This document shows, one piece after another, positions 44,613 through 55,346 of a stretch of DNA of 64,000 nt. Made by a program: the position numbers and the translations under genes. Position 1 is the first letter of the stretch. Each line of letters begins with the position of its first letter. The stretch is from Cordylochernes scorpioides (lineage: Eukaryota; Arthropoda; Arachnida; Pseudoscorpiones; Chernetidae): positions 9,211,854 through 9,275,853 of the forward strand of contig CP092869.1 in assembly GCA_030710605.1 (NCBI GenBank), written 5' to 3'. The notes under the pieces are model-generated. The model was not told the origin of the DNA and did no database searches. It saw nothing but the letters and a program-made list of their open reading frames with translations.

Positions 44613-45692
44613 ACGTTACAAATAAGCTCATGCGAGGCTATTTAAGGCCATACGTCTGCCGCGAGGGGGCGCTGATTGCGAGTGAATTTACGTTTTATTG
44701 TAAATAAAAATGCAACGAAAGGTTATTTATAAAGAGTAATTAGCCAGAAACCATCCCGGTAGTATACTAAACATCTTCCCAAAGTTTCATCACGATTGGT
44801 TGAGCGATGTAGAAGATTATCACTGACGAACGGACGGACGGACGGACCAACAAACATCCATTTTTATATATATAGACTAGCGAACCCGGCCACGCGTTGC
44901 TGTGGCTAAATTGTAATATGTTAAATTAACATTATACTAAACTATTCAGTACAGTAAAGTTAATATTCACTTATAAAGATAAAAATGTTTTAGCCGATCT
45001 AAAGCCCTACGGGATTGAGAATGGAACGTTACGTTAAAATTTGAAAGTGATTTTTATATATATAGATAATATAGCCCTTCATTGTAAGCATTGATTATAA
45101 TCACTGCATTAATAAATGTCAGTGAACTTGTTTATATGTATTGTTTTTTGTTTTTGAGATATTCTAATAGAACGTTCTCACAATTTTTGTAAAATATTTA
45201 TATATGCACAAACACAGAATTTAAAAATTTGTTTTAAAATTTGCTATAATTATTGTTATAAATATTATTCTAAAATAATTCGCCAGAAATCGTCCTGATA
45301 GTATACTAAACAACTTCCCAAAGTGTCATGGCAAACATCTAAAATAAAATAATACTTTTAATACTTTGCTACAATATTAAAAAGAGGCGGGCTTAGGTGT
45401 TTAAAATGTAAAATGTGCTCTAAATAGTATTACATAGAGCCTTCATAACAAACATATTTAAAATAAACCAATCAAAATATAATAATGCTGTAAAAACAGA
45501 CCTTGCTACAATAATATAAAAGAAATGAACATAAAAAAAAGACACCCACGCTGAGCCTCGAACCTAGGTTTGTTACAAATATTATTAAAAAATTGTTTAT
45601 GTTAATTTTTTTTAAAAAGCCTACATTTTAAATAAAATAATATTTTTAATAATTTGCTACAATAATATAAAAGAAATGAAAAAAAAAAAAAA

Positions 45693-45762
45693 CACCCACG
45701 CTGAGCCTCGAACCTAGGTTGCGGGGGTACGAAGCTGTGTACCTAACCTATAGGCTAAACTT
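45693..45762 (-). promoter_or_regulatory. tRNA-like pol III core, unit 2
   Basis: The same A- and B-box-like sequences as in unit 1, in the second tandem unit. Confidence 0.55.
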
Positions 45763-46505
45763 GACGTTACAAATAAGCTCATGCGAGGCTATTTAAGGCC
45801 ATACGTCTGCCGCGAGGGGGCGCTGATTGCGAGTGAATTTACGTTTTATTGTAAATAAAAATGCAACGAAAGGTTATTTATAAAGAGTAATTAGCCAGAA
45901 ACCATCCCGGTAGTATACTAAACATCTTCCCAAAGTTTCATCACGATTGGTTGAGCGATGTAGAAGATTATCACTGACGAACGGACGGACGGACGGACCA
46001 ACAAACATCCATTTTTATATATATAGACTAGCGAACCCGGCCACGCGTTGCTGTGGCTAAATTGTAATATGTTAAATTAACATTATACTAAACTATTCAG
46101 TACAGTAAAGTTAATATTCACTTATAAAGATAAAAATGTTTTAGCCGATCTAAAGCCCTACGGGATTGAGAATGGAACGTTACGTTAAAATTTGAAAGTG
46201 ATTTTTATATATATAGATAATATAGCCCTTCATTGTAAGCATTGATTATAATCACTGCATTAATAAATGTCAGTGAACTTGTTTATATGTATTGTTTTTT
46301 GTTTTTGAGATATTCTAATAGAACGTTCTCACAATTTTTGTAAAATATTTATATATGCACAAACACAGAATTTAAAAATTTGTTTTAAAATTTGCTATAA
46401 TTATTGTTATAAATATTATTCTAAAATAATTCGCCAGAAATCGTCCTGATAGTATACTAAACAACTTCCCAAAGTGTCATGGCAAACATCTAAAATAAAA
46501 TAATA

Positions 46506-47795
46506 CAGTAAAACCCCGCTAATACGAACCCTGGATATAACGAACCTTCCTATATAACGAACCCACGCCGATTCCCAATTCCATTCCATTGAAAATACCA
46601 TCGTTATAACGAACTTTGCGGTTTTTAGAATAACGAACTACCCCTATAACGAACCTATTTTCGGTCCCAAAATAATAAAATCTATTTAAAACACTATGCT
46701 TATAACGAACTTAGAATTGTAATTAAAAAAAAAAATAAAGCAACCAAATTTTGAACATGTTTCAGCTCGCGGATCGCGATTTCAAAACAATAAATTTAGC
46801 GGCATTGTTTGTTTTGAATTTTGCACTTTATTTTTGCTGTATGTTGTATAAATTTTAACACATTATACTTTTTATTAAATAGAATATATTTTCATCCATT
46901 AAATTTGAAATATAAAAATACAAATGGCTTCCAAAATGAAGAAAACAAAGGCATTTTAAAAACAAAAGCGTTATTTCTTTAAAAAAAAAAGGCCATTTTC
47001 AGAACTTTTCAAAGTGAAACAACACAGACAAAATGTTAAGAACATATTAAAATAAGAGAATATAACTTTTCTATTATAAAAGATAAAATATAAAGCTATT
47101 AAAAATTGTTACAAAGAGGAATCAACTTCAACTTTTGCCGCGATCGCGATCGTACGTTTTAGGGCTAAAAAAAAAAAATCCAAATAAATGGTCCCTTGAT
47201 CAAACAAAAACTATTTTTATGCCATTAACTATGGTGATTTTAAAGTCTGCAATGTTTTGCATGACAGGTTAAAAAAAAAACGAAATCTAGACCTAGAAGA
47301 ATATGTGGGAAAATGAAATGGAAGAAAAACACCAACTTTATTTGAATGGTGCAATGCTTGAAGAATGCTTTGAAGCAACAAGGTGTTAGAGCCATATTTC
47401 CAAGTAAAAAATGTATTATATAATGTGATAATGATGTTTTAAAATCATTTTATATCTTTGAATATATATTTAATAAAACTTTGCCTAGGATTTGTCTTGA
47501 TTTTTAAATTAGACATAGAGGTACATGTATGTTAATGATAAGAAGAACCTATCATCTAATGATTTCTATTATTATTCAGTATTAATGTAAGGAAATTGGT
47601 CAATTAAGGGAATTAAAACAAAGTGACCACTTTTAAGAGGAAGCCTCTTCCAGTGTGTATGGCTGTCCTTTAATTATACGGTCTAAAAATTTTGAAAAGT
47701 AAAAAAAAATAGCCAAACCGTGGCTATAGTGAACCGTGGCTATAGTGAACCAAAAGCTCTGTCCCATTGGGGTTCACTATAGAGGGGTTTTACTG
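46506..47795. mobile_element. Tigger/pogo-like element T5, inserted in the third tandem unit
   Basis: This 1290-bp element starts CAGTAAAACCCCGCTAATAC and ends GGGGTTTTACTG. The TA target is duplicated. Units 1 and 2 show the empty site as AATAATACTTTTAATAC. It closely matches T1 without T1's non-LTR insertion. No intact transposase. Confidence 0.9.
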
Positions 47796-48133
47796 TACTT
47801 TTAATACTTTGCTACAATATTAAAAAGAGGCGGGCTTAGGTGTTTAAAATGTAAAATGTGCTCTAAATAGTATTACATAGAGCCTTCATAACAAACATAT
47901 TTAAAATAAACCAATCAAAATATAATAATGCTGTAAAAACGACCTTGCTACAATAATATAAAAGAAATGAAAATAAAAAAAGACACCCACGCTGAGCCTC
48001 GAACCTAGGTTTGTTACAAATATTATTAAAAAATTGTTTATGTTAATTTTTTTTAAAAAGCCTACATTTTAAATAAAATAATATTTTTAATAATTTGTTA
48101 CAATAATATAAAAGAAATGAAAAAAAAAAAAAA

Positions 48134-48204
48134 CACCCACGCTGAGCCTCGAACCTAGGTTGCGGGGGTACGAAGCTGTGTACCTAACCTATAGGCTAAA
48201 CTTG
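48134..48204 (-). promoter_or_regulatory. tRNA-like pol III core, unit 3
   Basis: The same boxes as in units 1 and 2. Confidence 0.55.
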
Positions 48205-48500
48205 ACGTTACAAATAAGATCATGCGAGGCTATTTAAGGCCATACGTCTGCCGCGAGGGGGCGCTGTTTGCGAGTGAATTTACGTTTATTGTAAATAAAA
48301 ATTCAACGAAAGGTTATTTCTAAAGAGTAATTAGCCAGAAACCATCCCGGTAGTATACTTAACATCTTCCCAAAGTTTCATCACGATTGGTTGAGCGATG
48401 TAGAAGATTATCACTGACGAACGGACGGACGGACGGACCAACAAACATCCATTTTTATATATATAGATTAAACAATTAGGAACACTTAAAAAATTGGTTA

Positions 48501-48720
48501 AACGAATAAGCATAAAAAAGATAAGAGGAGCTTCTTTTATAAATTTATTACGCAAGCTATTGGACTAGATGTCCTTCTACAGGCATGGATAGTGGTAATA
48601 TAACTGGTATTACTAAGTGATATTACCACTATCCATGCCTGTAGAAGGATGTCTAGTCCGAAAGCTTGCGTAATAAATTTATAAAAGAAGCTCCTCTTAT
48701 CTTTTTTATGCTTATTCGTT
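48501..48720. mobile_element. Foldback element, family Q (CTGTAGAAG...GAAAGCTT)
   Basis: Two arms of about 101 bases (48501-48601 and 48620-48720) are near-perfect inverted copies around a short centre at about 48610. The right arm contains CCTGTAGAAGGATGTCTAGTCC then GAAAGCTTGCG. This recalls the CTGA.GA-stem-GAAA layout of family P, but the core word is CTGTAGA. Related single motifs are at about 19975-20006 and 54610-54645. Confidence 0.6.
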
Positions 48721-49309
48721 TTATTGTATATACTCATTCAAATTCTACACCAAAAAATTTAATTATAAAAAAAAAAAAACTATTCACATTCATATTTGAG
48801 ATTGAAATTCTGTATCACAACAATATTTATTATGTACAGCTGTATAATATTCTCAAATGCTGGCACAATGACATTTCTTAAAGGTAAGAGACTGTTTTGG
48901 AAAATATATGAGAATTTTTTTCTTGTCAAAATATAGATAAGAGTTAAATGTAAAGGTATTTTTGATTCAGTAGAACTATGAAATTTATTGTGTAATTTTT
49001 TGTACACTTATATAATGTTTAAAAAATTTAATGCAAAATGTAATAGATTTTTTTTTTTTTGCAGAAAACTGAAATACATTTGCCAAGAAGTTATCAACAA
49101 GCAAATTTTGAACCTGCCTCTCCACTTGTATATAGAAAATATTTTCCTAAGATTTATACCTACCCCTATAATTGTATAAATAACTCTCTTGTCCTGCCCA
49201 AATTGGATTTGCCTTTATGATTATATTTAGATAACCATTGTTTGAGTTACAGAACTATGCCATTATATAAACTTGAAATTCATCAAACAATACACACAAA
49301 TATAAAGTA
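48721..49309. other. AT-rich stretch upstream of the zinc-finger array
   Basis: No exon could be recognised. Possible splice acceptors such as TTTTTTTTTTTTGCAG (near 49064) exist, but the sequence after them has no clear coding signal. Confidence 0.35.
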
Positions 49310-49466
49310 ATTTAAATGTGAACCTTTTGATTTTAGAACTACATCAAAAAGTTAACTCAAAGGGCTTTTTTCAAACCACACAGTTATAAGTCTTTTAAAT
49401 GTTAACATTGTGATTATAGAGCTGCAAAGGAAGGATCATTCAATAAACATCATTGTATTCACACAG
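49310..49466 (+). pseudogene. Decayed zinc fingers at the 5' edge of the array
   Basis: Fragments such as AAATGTGAAC..TTTTGATTTTAGAACTACATCAAAAAG and FKC-stop-HCDYRAAKE can be read as two fingers with frameshifts and stops. They show that the array once extended upstream. The translation of the intact part enters in another frame. Confidence 0.6.
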
Positions 49467-51281
49467 ATGGAGCCTTTTAAATGTGAACATTGTGATTATA
49501 GAACTGCATGGAAAAATAATCTAAAATCACATTATTATACTCACACAGGTGATAAGCCTTACAAATGTGATCATTGTGATTATAGAACTGCTTATAAGAA
49601 TGCTCTCAATGCACACTTATCAACACACACAGGTGATAAGCCTTACAAATGTGATCATTGTGATTATAGAACTTCAATGAAAGAACACCTTAAAAGGCAT
49701 TTATCAACACATACAGTTGATAAGCCTTTTAAATGTAAACATTGTGATTATAGAACTGCCTATAAGAGTGCTCTCAAAGCACACTTATTAACACACACAG
49801 GTGATAAGCCTTACAAATGTGATCATTGTGATTATAGAACTGCCTATAAGAATGCTCTCAAAGCACATTTATCAACACACACAGGTGATAAGCCTTTCAA
49901 GTGTGAATATTGTGATTATAGAACTTCAAGCAAACAGCACCTTAAAATGCATTTATCAACACATACAGGTGATAAGCCTTACAAATGTGATCATTGTGAT
50001 TATAGAACTTCAATAAAAAATCACCTTAAAAGGCATTTATCAACACATACAGGTGATAAGCCTTACAAATGTGATCATTGTGATTTTAAAACTGTCTATA
50101 AGAGTAATCTCAAAATACACTTATCAAAACATACAGGTGATAAGCCTTACAAATGTGATCATTGTGATTATAAAACTGCCGATAAGTATGCACTCAAAAG
50201 GCATTTATCAACACATACAGGTGATAAGCCTTTTAAGTGTGAACATTGTGATTATAGAACTATATCAAAAACACATCTTGAGATGCATTTATCAACACAT
50301 ACAGGTGATAAGCCTTACAAATGTGATCATTGTGATTATAGAACTGCCTATAAGTATGCTCTCAAAAGTCACTTATCAACACACACAGGTGATAAGCCTT
50401 TTAAATGCGAACATTGTGATTTTAGAGCTGCACAAAAAAATAATCTTAAAGTGCATTTATCAACACATACAGGTGATAACTCTTTTAAGTGTGAACATTG
50501 TGATTATAGAACTTTATCAAAAACACATCTTGAGATGCATTTATCAACACATACAGGTGATAAGCCTTACAAATGTGATCATTGTGATTATAGAACTGCC
50601 TATAAGCATGCTCTCAAAAGTCACTTATCAACACACACAGGTGATAAGCCTTTTAAATGCGAACATTGTGATTTTAGAGCTGCACAAAAAAATAATCTTA
50701 AAGTGCATTTATCAACACATACAGGTGATAAGCCTTTTAAGTGTGAACATTGTGATTATAGAGCTGCACGAAAAAAAGTTCTTGAAATGCATTTATCAAC
50801 ACATACAGGTGATAAGCCTTACAAATGTGATCATTGTGATTATAGAACTGCTTATAAGAATGCTCTCAAAGCACACTTATCAACACACACAGGTGATAAG
50901 CCTTTTAAATGTGATCATTGTGATTATAGAACTTCAAAAAAAGATCACCTTAAAAGGCATTTATCAACACATACAGGTGATAAGCCTTACAAATGTGATC
51001 ATTGTGATTATAGAACTGCTTATAAGAATGCTCTCAAAGCACACTTATCAACACACACAGGTGATAAGCCTTTTAAATGTGATCATTGTGATTATAGAAC
51101 TTCAAAAAAAGATCACTTTAAAAGGCATTTATCAACACATACAGGTGATAAGCCTTACAAATGTGATCATTGTGATTATAGAACTGCATGGAAAAATAAT
51201 CTAAAATCACATTATTATACTCACACAGGTGATAAGCCTTACAAATGTGAACATGATGATTATAGAACTATCAAAAGGTAA
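49467..51281 (+). CDS. C2H2 zinc-finger array protein (21 fingers)
   Basis: From the first ATG (49467) the frame encodes 604 residues: 21 complete C2H2 fingers with a strict 28-residue (84-bp) period, consensus [Y/F]KCDHCDYRT..K..L..HLSTH with linker HTGDKP. A 22nd finger lacks its second Cys (CEHDDY) and ends at the stop. Such proteins usually bind DNA in the nucleus. No ZAD, BTB, KRAB, SET or SCAN domain is visible. Many fingers share helix residues (AYKNALKAH occurs four times), a sign of recent repeat expansion. Decayed fingers flank both ends, so this may be an exon of a larger gene, a retrocopy or a decaying paralog. Introns are absent within it. Confidence 0.8.
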   Translation: MEPFKCEHCDYRTAWKNNLKSHYYTHTGDKPYKCDHCDYRTAYKNALNAHLSTHTGDKPYKCDHCDYRTSMKEHLKRHLSTHTVDKPFKCKHCDYRTAYKSALKAHLLTHTGDKPYKCDHCDYRTAYKNALKAHLSTHTGDKPFKCEYCDYRTSSKQHLKMHLSTHTGDKPYKCDHCDYRTSIKNHLKRHLSTHTGDKPYKCDHCDFKTVYKSNLKIHLSKHTGDKPYKCDHCDYKTADKYALKRHLSTHTGDKPFKCEHCDYRTISKTHLEMHLSTHTGDKPYKCDHCDYRTAYKYALKSHLSTHTGDKPFKCEHCDFRAAQKNNLKVHLSTHTGDNSFKCEHCDYRTLSKTHLEMHLSTHTGDKPYKCDHCDYRTAYKHALKSHLSTHTGDKPFKCEHCDFRAAQKNNLKVHLSTHTGDKPFKCEHCDYRAARKKVLEMHLSTHTGDKPYKCDHCDYRTAYKNALKAHLSTHTGDKPFKCDHCDYRTSKKDHLKRHLSTHTGDKPYKCDHCDYRTAYKNALKAHLSTHTGDKPFKCDHCDYRTSKKDHFKRHLSTHTGDKPYKCDHCDYRTAWKNNLKSHYYTHTGDKPYKCEHDDYRTIKR

Positions 51282-51376
51282 TTTTAATGGGCATTTATCA
51301 ATGCGCATACAGGTGATAAGGCTCACAAATGTGATCATTGCGATCATAGAAATACGGATAAATATAGACTTAAATT
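51282..51376 (+). pseudogene. Decayed zinc finger at the 3' edge of the array
   Basis: After the stop, NFNGHLSM and then, in another frame, HKCDHCDHRNTDKYRLKFIY-stop can be read: the end of the 22nd finger and a 23rd one. The array is cut by the Copia relic that follows. Confidence 0.6.
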
Positions 51377-51610
51377 CATCTATTAACACATGCGGCATTT
51401 TTCTTCCATGTAACAAGCATCTAGCTGATTCAACTATTGTTTTGCTATCTCTTTCCGAAATTCCATTCTGTTCTGGGGTATATGGAGCAGTGAGTTCATG
51501 AACAATTCCTAGAGATATTTTAGATAATCAGAAAAATTCTTATATAATAATTCTGTGCCATTATCTGTTCTGAATCTTTCTTGCTTGCTCTCTTTATTTA
51601 TTTTGTAGAG
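51377..51610 (-). pseudogene. Copia integrase fragment
   Basis: On the minus strand it reads RFRTDNGTELLYKNF, then after a stop/frameshift near 51505 HELTAPYTPEQNGISERDSK and TIVESARCLLHGRKMP. The DNG.E and Y.PEQNG.SER blocks are the Copia integrase core with the second Asp and the Glu. The rest of the element is absent. Confidence 0.75.
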
Positions 51611-52011
51611 AATATTTTTTTTTTTTGACTGAAGTTCCATTTTTTGGATCAACGCAAAATGAAGACGGCCCGACCCACACCGACCAACCCTACAGAGGAC
51701 CGACCCGAGCTACAGACAAGATGCATCCCCTGACCAGCCCCAACCCTGGCACCAATAAAAAGTTACATCCCTTAGTACGGCCCTGTGATTTCCAGGCTCC
51801 CACACAACAATATTGATTCAAAGCTTCTCTTTTTGGATTAGATACAATAGATTAGAAACAACAAGGTAATAAGTACAAATCTATAATAAATAAATAGTGA
51901 TGATATTTCGGTAACAACACTAAAATTTTTTCTTATTACCTTGTGCTTCCCTTTTTTGGTCAACCTTGCTAAAAATTTAAAATAATATTTCATGAATAGA
52001 GATAGAATATA
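51611..52011. other. Unassigned GC-rich patch and a family P remnant
   Basis: 51650-51800 is GC-richer (GACCCACACCGACC etc.) with a 63-codon frame that I do not recognise. 51862-51951 holds a remnant of the foldback family P (CAAGGTAATAAG ... CTTATTACCTTGTG) with a decayed centre. Confidence 0.4.
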
Positions 52012-53018
52012 CAGTCGAACCTCTTTAATTCATCACCCAAGGGATAAGAGCTTTTGGTTGAATTAAAGGAAGTGTTGAATTAAAGTTATTCAGATGATTA
52101 GTTAATCATCTAACTCACTAAAATAATATTTTTTAAAAATAGCTTTATAATATAAATTAATGATATTAATTGAAACCATTGTGTGTGTACATTTTGGTAT
52201 TTATTTTTTATTTTCATGATTAACTTTTAGTATCAGGGACAAAATAGCATTAATACATATTTTCAGAACGTAAATAGTTACAAATAATATTTTATTCTAA
52301 ATGAAGAATATAGCACTTGAAAGGAAATAAATATGGGAAATAAAAAGAAAATTTTAAAATAATATTTAAAAATAATCATGAAGATCTTTTTAAAAATTCC
52401 TTTATAGATGTCTGTTTTTGCACTGAAATCCTATTCAGGATGTGTTTTAAATAACAAAGAGTTTTTATTGCATTAAGGCATCCACTGCTTCAGCAGGTGT
52501 TGATTTTGTTTTATTCTTTTATAATAACATGGAAATGGAATATTGAAATAAAATGTTATCATTATCATTGTGGCTACATTAAATGAAGATTTATTTATTT
52601 AAAAGGAAATTATTTGTGAATTTTAAAATAACTAAAATATTTCAATGTTGAAAATTAAAAAGAAAATAATTTTTTTAATTAGCACATTAAGCCTAAATTC
52701 CCACGCAAAAAAAAAAAAAACATTAACGCTCGCAACATTGCGCAACAGCACTGCAAAGGGAAACTTAAACTAACAGAAACCAAAACTGTGCAGGCGCGAT
52801 TCACCACCGCCGTTCCTTTTTAGCTGTAAAGTTGTAAGTAAAAAACATTCATCTGTCGAAATTCGAATTTTAAAGTGGTCGAACTATCAGAACTGTCGTA
52901 TAATCGATACTGTCAAATTTTGGTTGGTTATTTGATAGGCCAGAGGTCGGGACATCAGAATATGCTCGAATTAAGGTAGTGTGTCGAATTTTCGTGTCGA
53001 ATTAACGAGGTTATACTG
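52012..53018. mobile_element. pogo/Tigger-like MITE, second family
   Basis: It is 1007 bp with ends CAGTCGAACCTCTTTAATTC and ...GAATTAACGAGGTTATACTG between TA. It resembles the T elements in layout but not in sequence. No frame. Confidence 0.7.
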
Positions 53019-53199
53019 TATATATAATGTGCATTATTGTGTGTGCGCTACTTTAAGATTTTACTGCATAGAGGAAATTTATCTATTTGCTCTGCCTTGA
53101 TTTTCTTCCTCCCTTTTTTTTTTCAAGATTTTTTTATCGTCTCAACACAACTTTCTATTCTTGATTAAACCAGAGCATGTTTAATACTTTGTATATATA

Positions 53200-54424
53200 C
53201 ATTAAAACCCCGCTAAGACGAACCATGGATATAATGAACCTTCCCTTATAACGAACCCATCGAAAATCCCAATTCCATTCCATTAAAATTACCATCGTTA
53301 TAACAAACTTTTCAAACTAGCGAACTATTGCTATAACGAACCCAATTTTGGTCCCAAAATATTAAATTCTATCAGAAATACCATGCTTATAACGAACTTT
53401 TAATTTTAATTCAAAAATTCCAAAATGATAATTTTCAAAACTAATTAAAATTTTGTGTGAGCTCTAGCTCACAGATCGCAATTCAAAACAAAGAATTTAG
53501 CGACATTGGGTGTTTTTATTCACATTCTATTTTTATACTGCGCACTTTTATAAATTTTTCATGCCTTATTGAAAACTAAATTTCTTAACTCTACATTAGG
53601 AAAATTCCTTAAAACATGATTTAAATTATTAAAACCAGTTTTAAAAGATAATGGAAGTGCCAAAGAAAAAGTCGCTCGTACCAAGATATCACTTGAAAAG
53701 AAATTAACCATCATAAAAGCTATTGAGAGTGGTACATCGCAAGCGGAACTTCAGAAGAAAATGAAAATGAGCAAAAGTAGCATTTCTACGATATGGGGCA
53801 AAAAGAAGACTATAAAAAAAATGCTACAAAGAGGAATCAATCCCAACTATTGCCGCTATCGTCAGTGTCATTATCCACTTTTAGAAGCCTTGTATACATG
53901 GTTAGTACAAGCTAGGCTTCATTTTAAAAAATGATTTCTTTGCTAGATATGAAACCAAATTTTTGAGGAATATGTTAAAGCAGAAAAAAATAACAGACTT
54001 CTTCAAGTAAGCCTTTGTATCCTATATTGTAATATAATATTTATTTATATAAAATATATTTTTATACCTTTTAAAATATTATTAATAAAGTTTTATTTAA
54101 TTTTTATATATAAGGTATACTTTTCTTGGATTTTTTTGACATATGGGGGGCAGGTTGCATTTATACTAATTAAATTATCAGAGGAACTGATCAAAAAGGC
54201 AATATTTTCACATGATTTTGTTTTTATTTTAATATACAGCTTTAATATATAGAAATAGGTTAATTTTTAGGGGGAAAAAAGCAGCCAATATTAAGAGGTA
54301 GCCTTTTTTTTTTTTTTTTTGCGCATGCCCTTTAATTATATCCTCAAAAAAAAAATTTAAATACCCAAACCGTGGCTATAGTGAACCAAAAGTCCCGTCC
54401 CAATGGGGTTCACTATAGAGGGGG
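53200..54424. mobile_element. Tigger/pogo-like element T6 with transposase relic
   Basis: It starts CATTAAAACCCCGCTAAGAC and ends near GTTCACTATAGAGGGGG; the last TIR bases are altered. It is the sister of T4 and carries the empty site of T4's non-LTR insertion. Confidence 0.75.
53632..53933 (+). pseudogene. Tigger transposase N-terminal fragment (CENP-B-type HTH)
   Basis: About 100 codons are open. They include KISLEKKLTIIKAIESGTSQ and KMKMSKSSISTIWGKKK, the psq-type helix-turn-helix that starts CENP-B/Tigger transposases. Then follows LLEALYTWLVQARL, the beginning of the second DNA-binding domain (HTH_CENPB). A stop follows and the DDE core is deleted. The element is therefore an internal-deletion derivative of an autonomous Tigger transposon. 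Confidence 0.7.
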
Positions 54425-55039
54425 TGAAAGATTAAAACAAAAACAGTTATTTTATGTATGTTTTTGTGTAAGAATATATTATTAATTCTAACTTTAAAAA
54501 ATAAAAAAATGGCAAGATGATGCTATGCAATACATTGGCTACATAAAGCCAATAGCCAGGAGAGAAGAAACTTAAGATCAGGTATCTGGGAATGAGTTTC
54601 TTTTATTCTCTCTAGCTTTCAGGGTTAAAGCTCTTCTACAGGAGAACAATTAGAATAATAATAAAATGATTTAGATTGTCATGAACTACATTGTTAAGAA
54701 ATTATTTTACATAAATGCTTTGGAATAATTTTTATACAAAAGTTGTATATATGTAGCTAAAACTGATTGTTCGTCTTAGAGATAGTAAATTAATTTTAAA
54801 CTCAGGAAATAAAAATGAATCTCTCTTAATAGCCTTCTTTGGTAATTCATCTACAAGTGACTGTTCACAATATAAACTTTGTGCTAGAATGAATATTTAT
54901 TTTTCCAATAAAATAATTTAATGCTGTGGACCCTTACTGCAATGAGAGGGCTTGGCTCCTCAGTGGTGAACCTCCCAGCAGTTTCATCATTTTAATCCAC
55001 CATACCACTCTAATATTGTATTGGGTTGTTCTGCTTATA
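54425..55039. other. AT-rich spacer with two small repeat motifs
   Basis: At about 54590-54660 (minus) lies a family-Q-like motif (CTGTAGAAGAGC...GAAAGCT). At 54933-54985 (minus) lies a hairpin module, GCTGGGAGGTTCACCACTGA, also found at 59634-59700 and 61441-61517. No gene recognised. Confidence 0.45.
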
Positions 55040-55043
55040 TACT

Positions 55044-55302
55044 TGTAGGATTGTTGCGTGATGTTGGTGTGGCTTGTGGAAAGGCTGCTGATAAAATTAT
55101 AATTAAAATTAATTTATTTAAAGCCAGAAATATAGAAATAGAAAAGAAGCAACGGTTGAAATAACGGCCGCCGGAGTTAGCCCTACATGTTTACCGCGTC
55201 AGTTAACAGAGTCTCTGATCACGTCCCACGCGCATGCGTAGTGAAGTGTTGATGCCGAGGCCGTCTTAGCTCGGCTCGCTGAAACAAAGTGTAGTCGCTA
55301 CA
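55044..55302 (-). repeat. 3' LTR of the CsRn1-type element
   Basis: Ends are TGTAGGATTG and GTCGCTACA on the plus strand. It is identical to 59244-59502 except for one base. Confidence 0.93.
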
Positions 55303-55315
55303 CTACTCCCCCTCC
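55303..55315 (-). promoter_or_regulatory. Polypurine tract of the CsRn1-type element
   Basis: On the minus strand GGAGGGGGAGTAG directly precedes the LTR start TGTAGCGACT. Confidence 0.8.
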
Positions 55316-55346
55316 AGTAGGATCTTTCCAGCGATCCTATGCAATC

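Larger units (their letters stand above)
43727..48470 (+). repeat. Three head-to-tail 1.15-kb RTE/SINE-like units (F3)
   Basis: Units start at 43727, 44877 and 46028 with CTAGC.AACCCGGCCA.GCG and end with ACGGACGGACGGAC, AACAAACATCCA and TTTTATATATATAGA. Unit lengths are 1150 and 1151, and 1151 for the third once the insertion at 46506-47795 is removed. Identity between units is very high. Each has a partially repeated interior (ACACCCACGCTGAGCCTCG twice) and one tRNA-like core. The start and tail resemble RTE-type repeats. No protein is evident. Confidence 0.8.

Noticed and set aside
50053..51204. A 383-codon frame rich in VISLTNVIIVII repeats
   Set aside because: It is the shifted-frame shadow of the zinc-finger array; the periodicity comes from the 84-bp unit.
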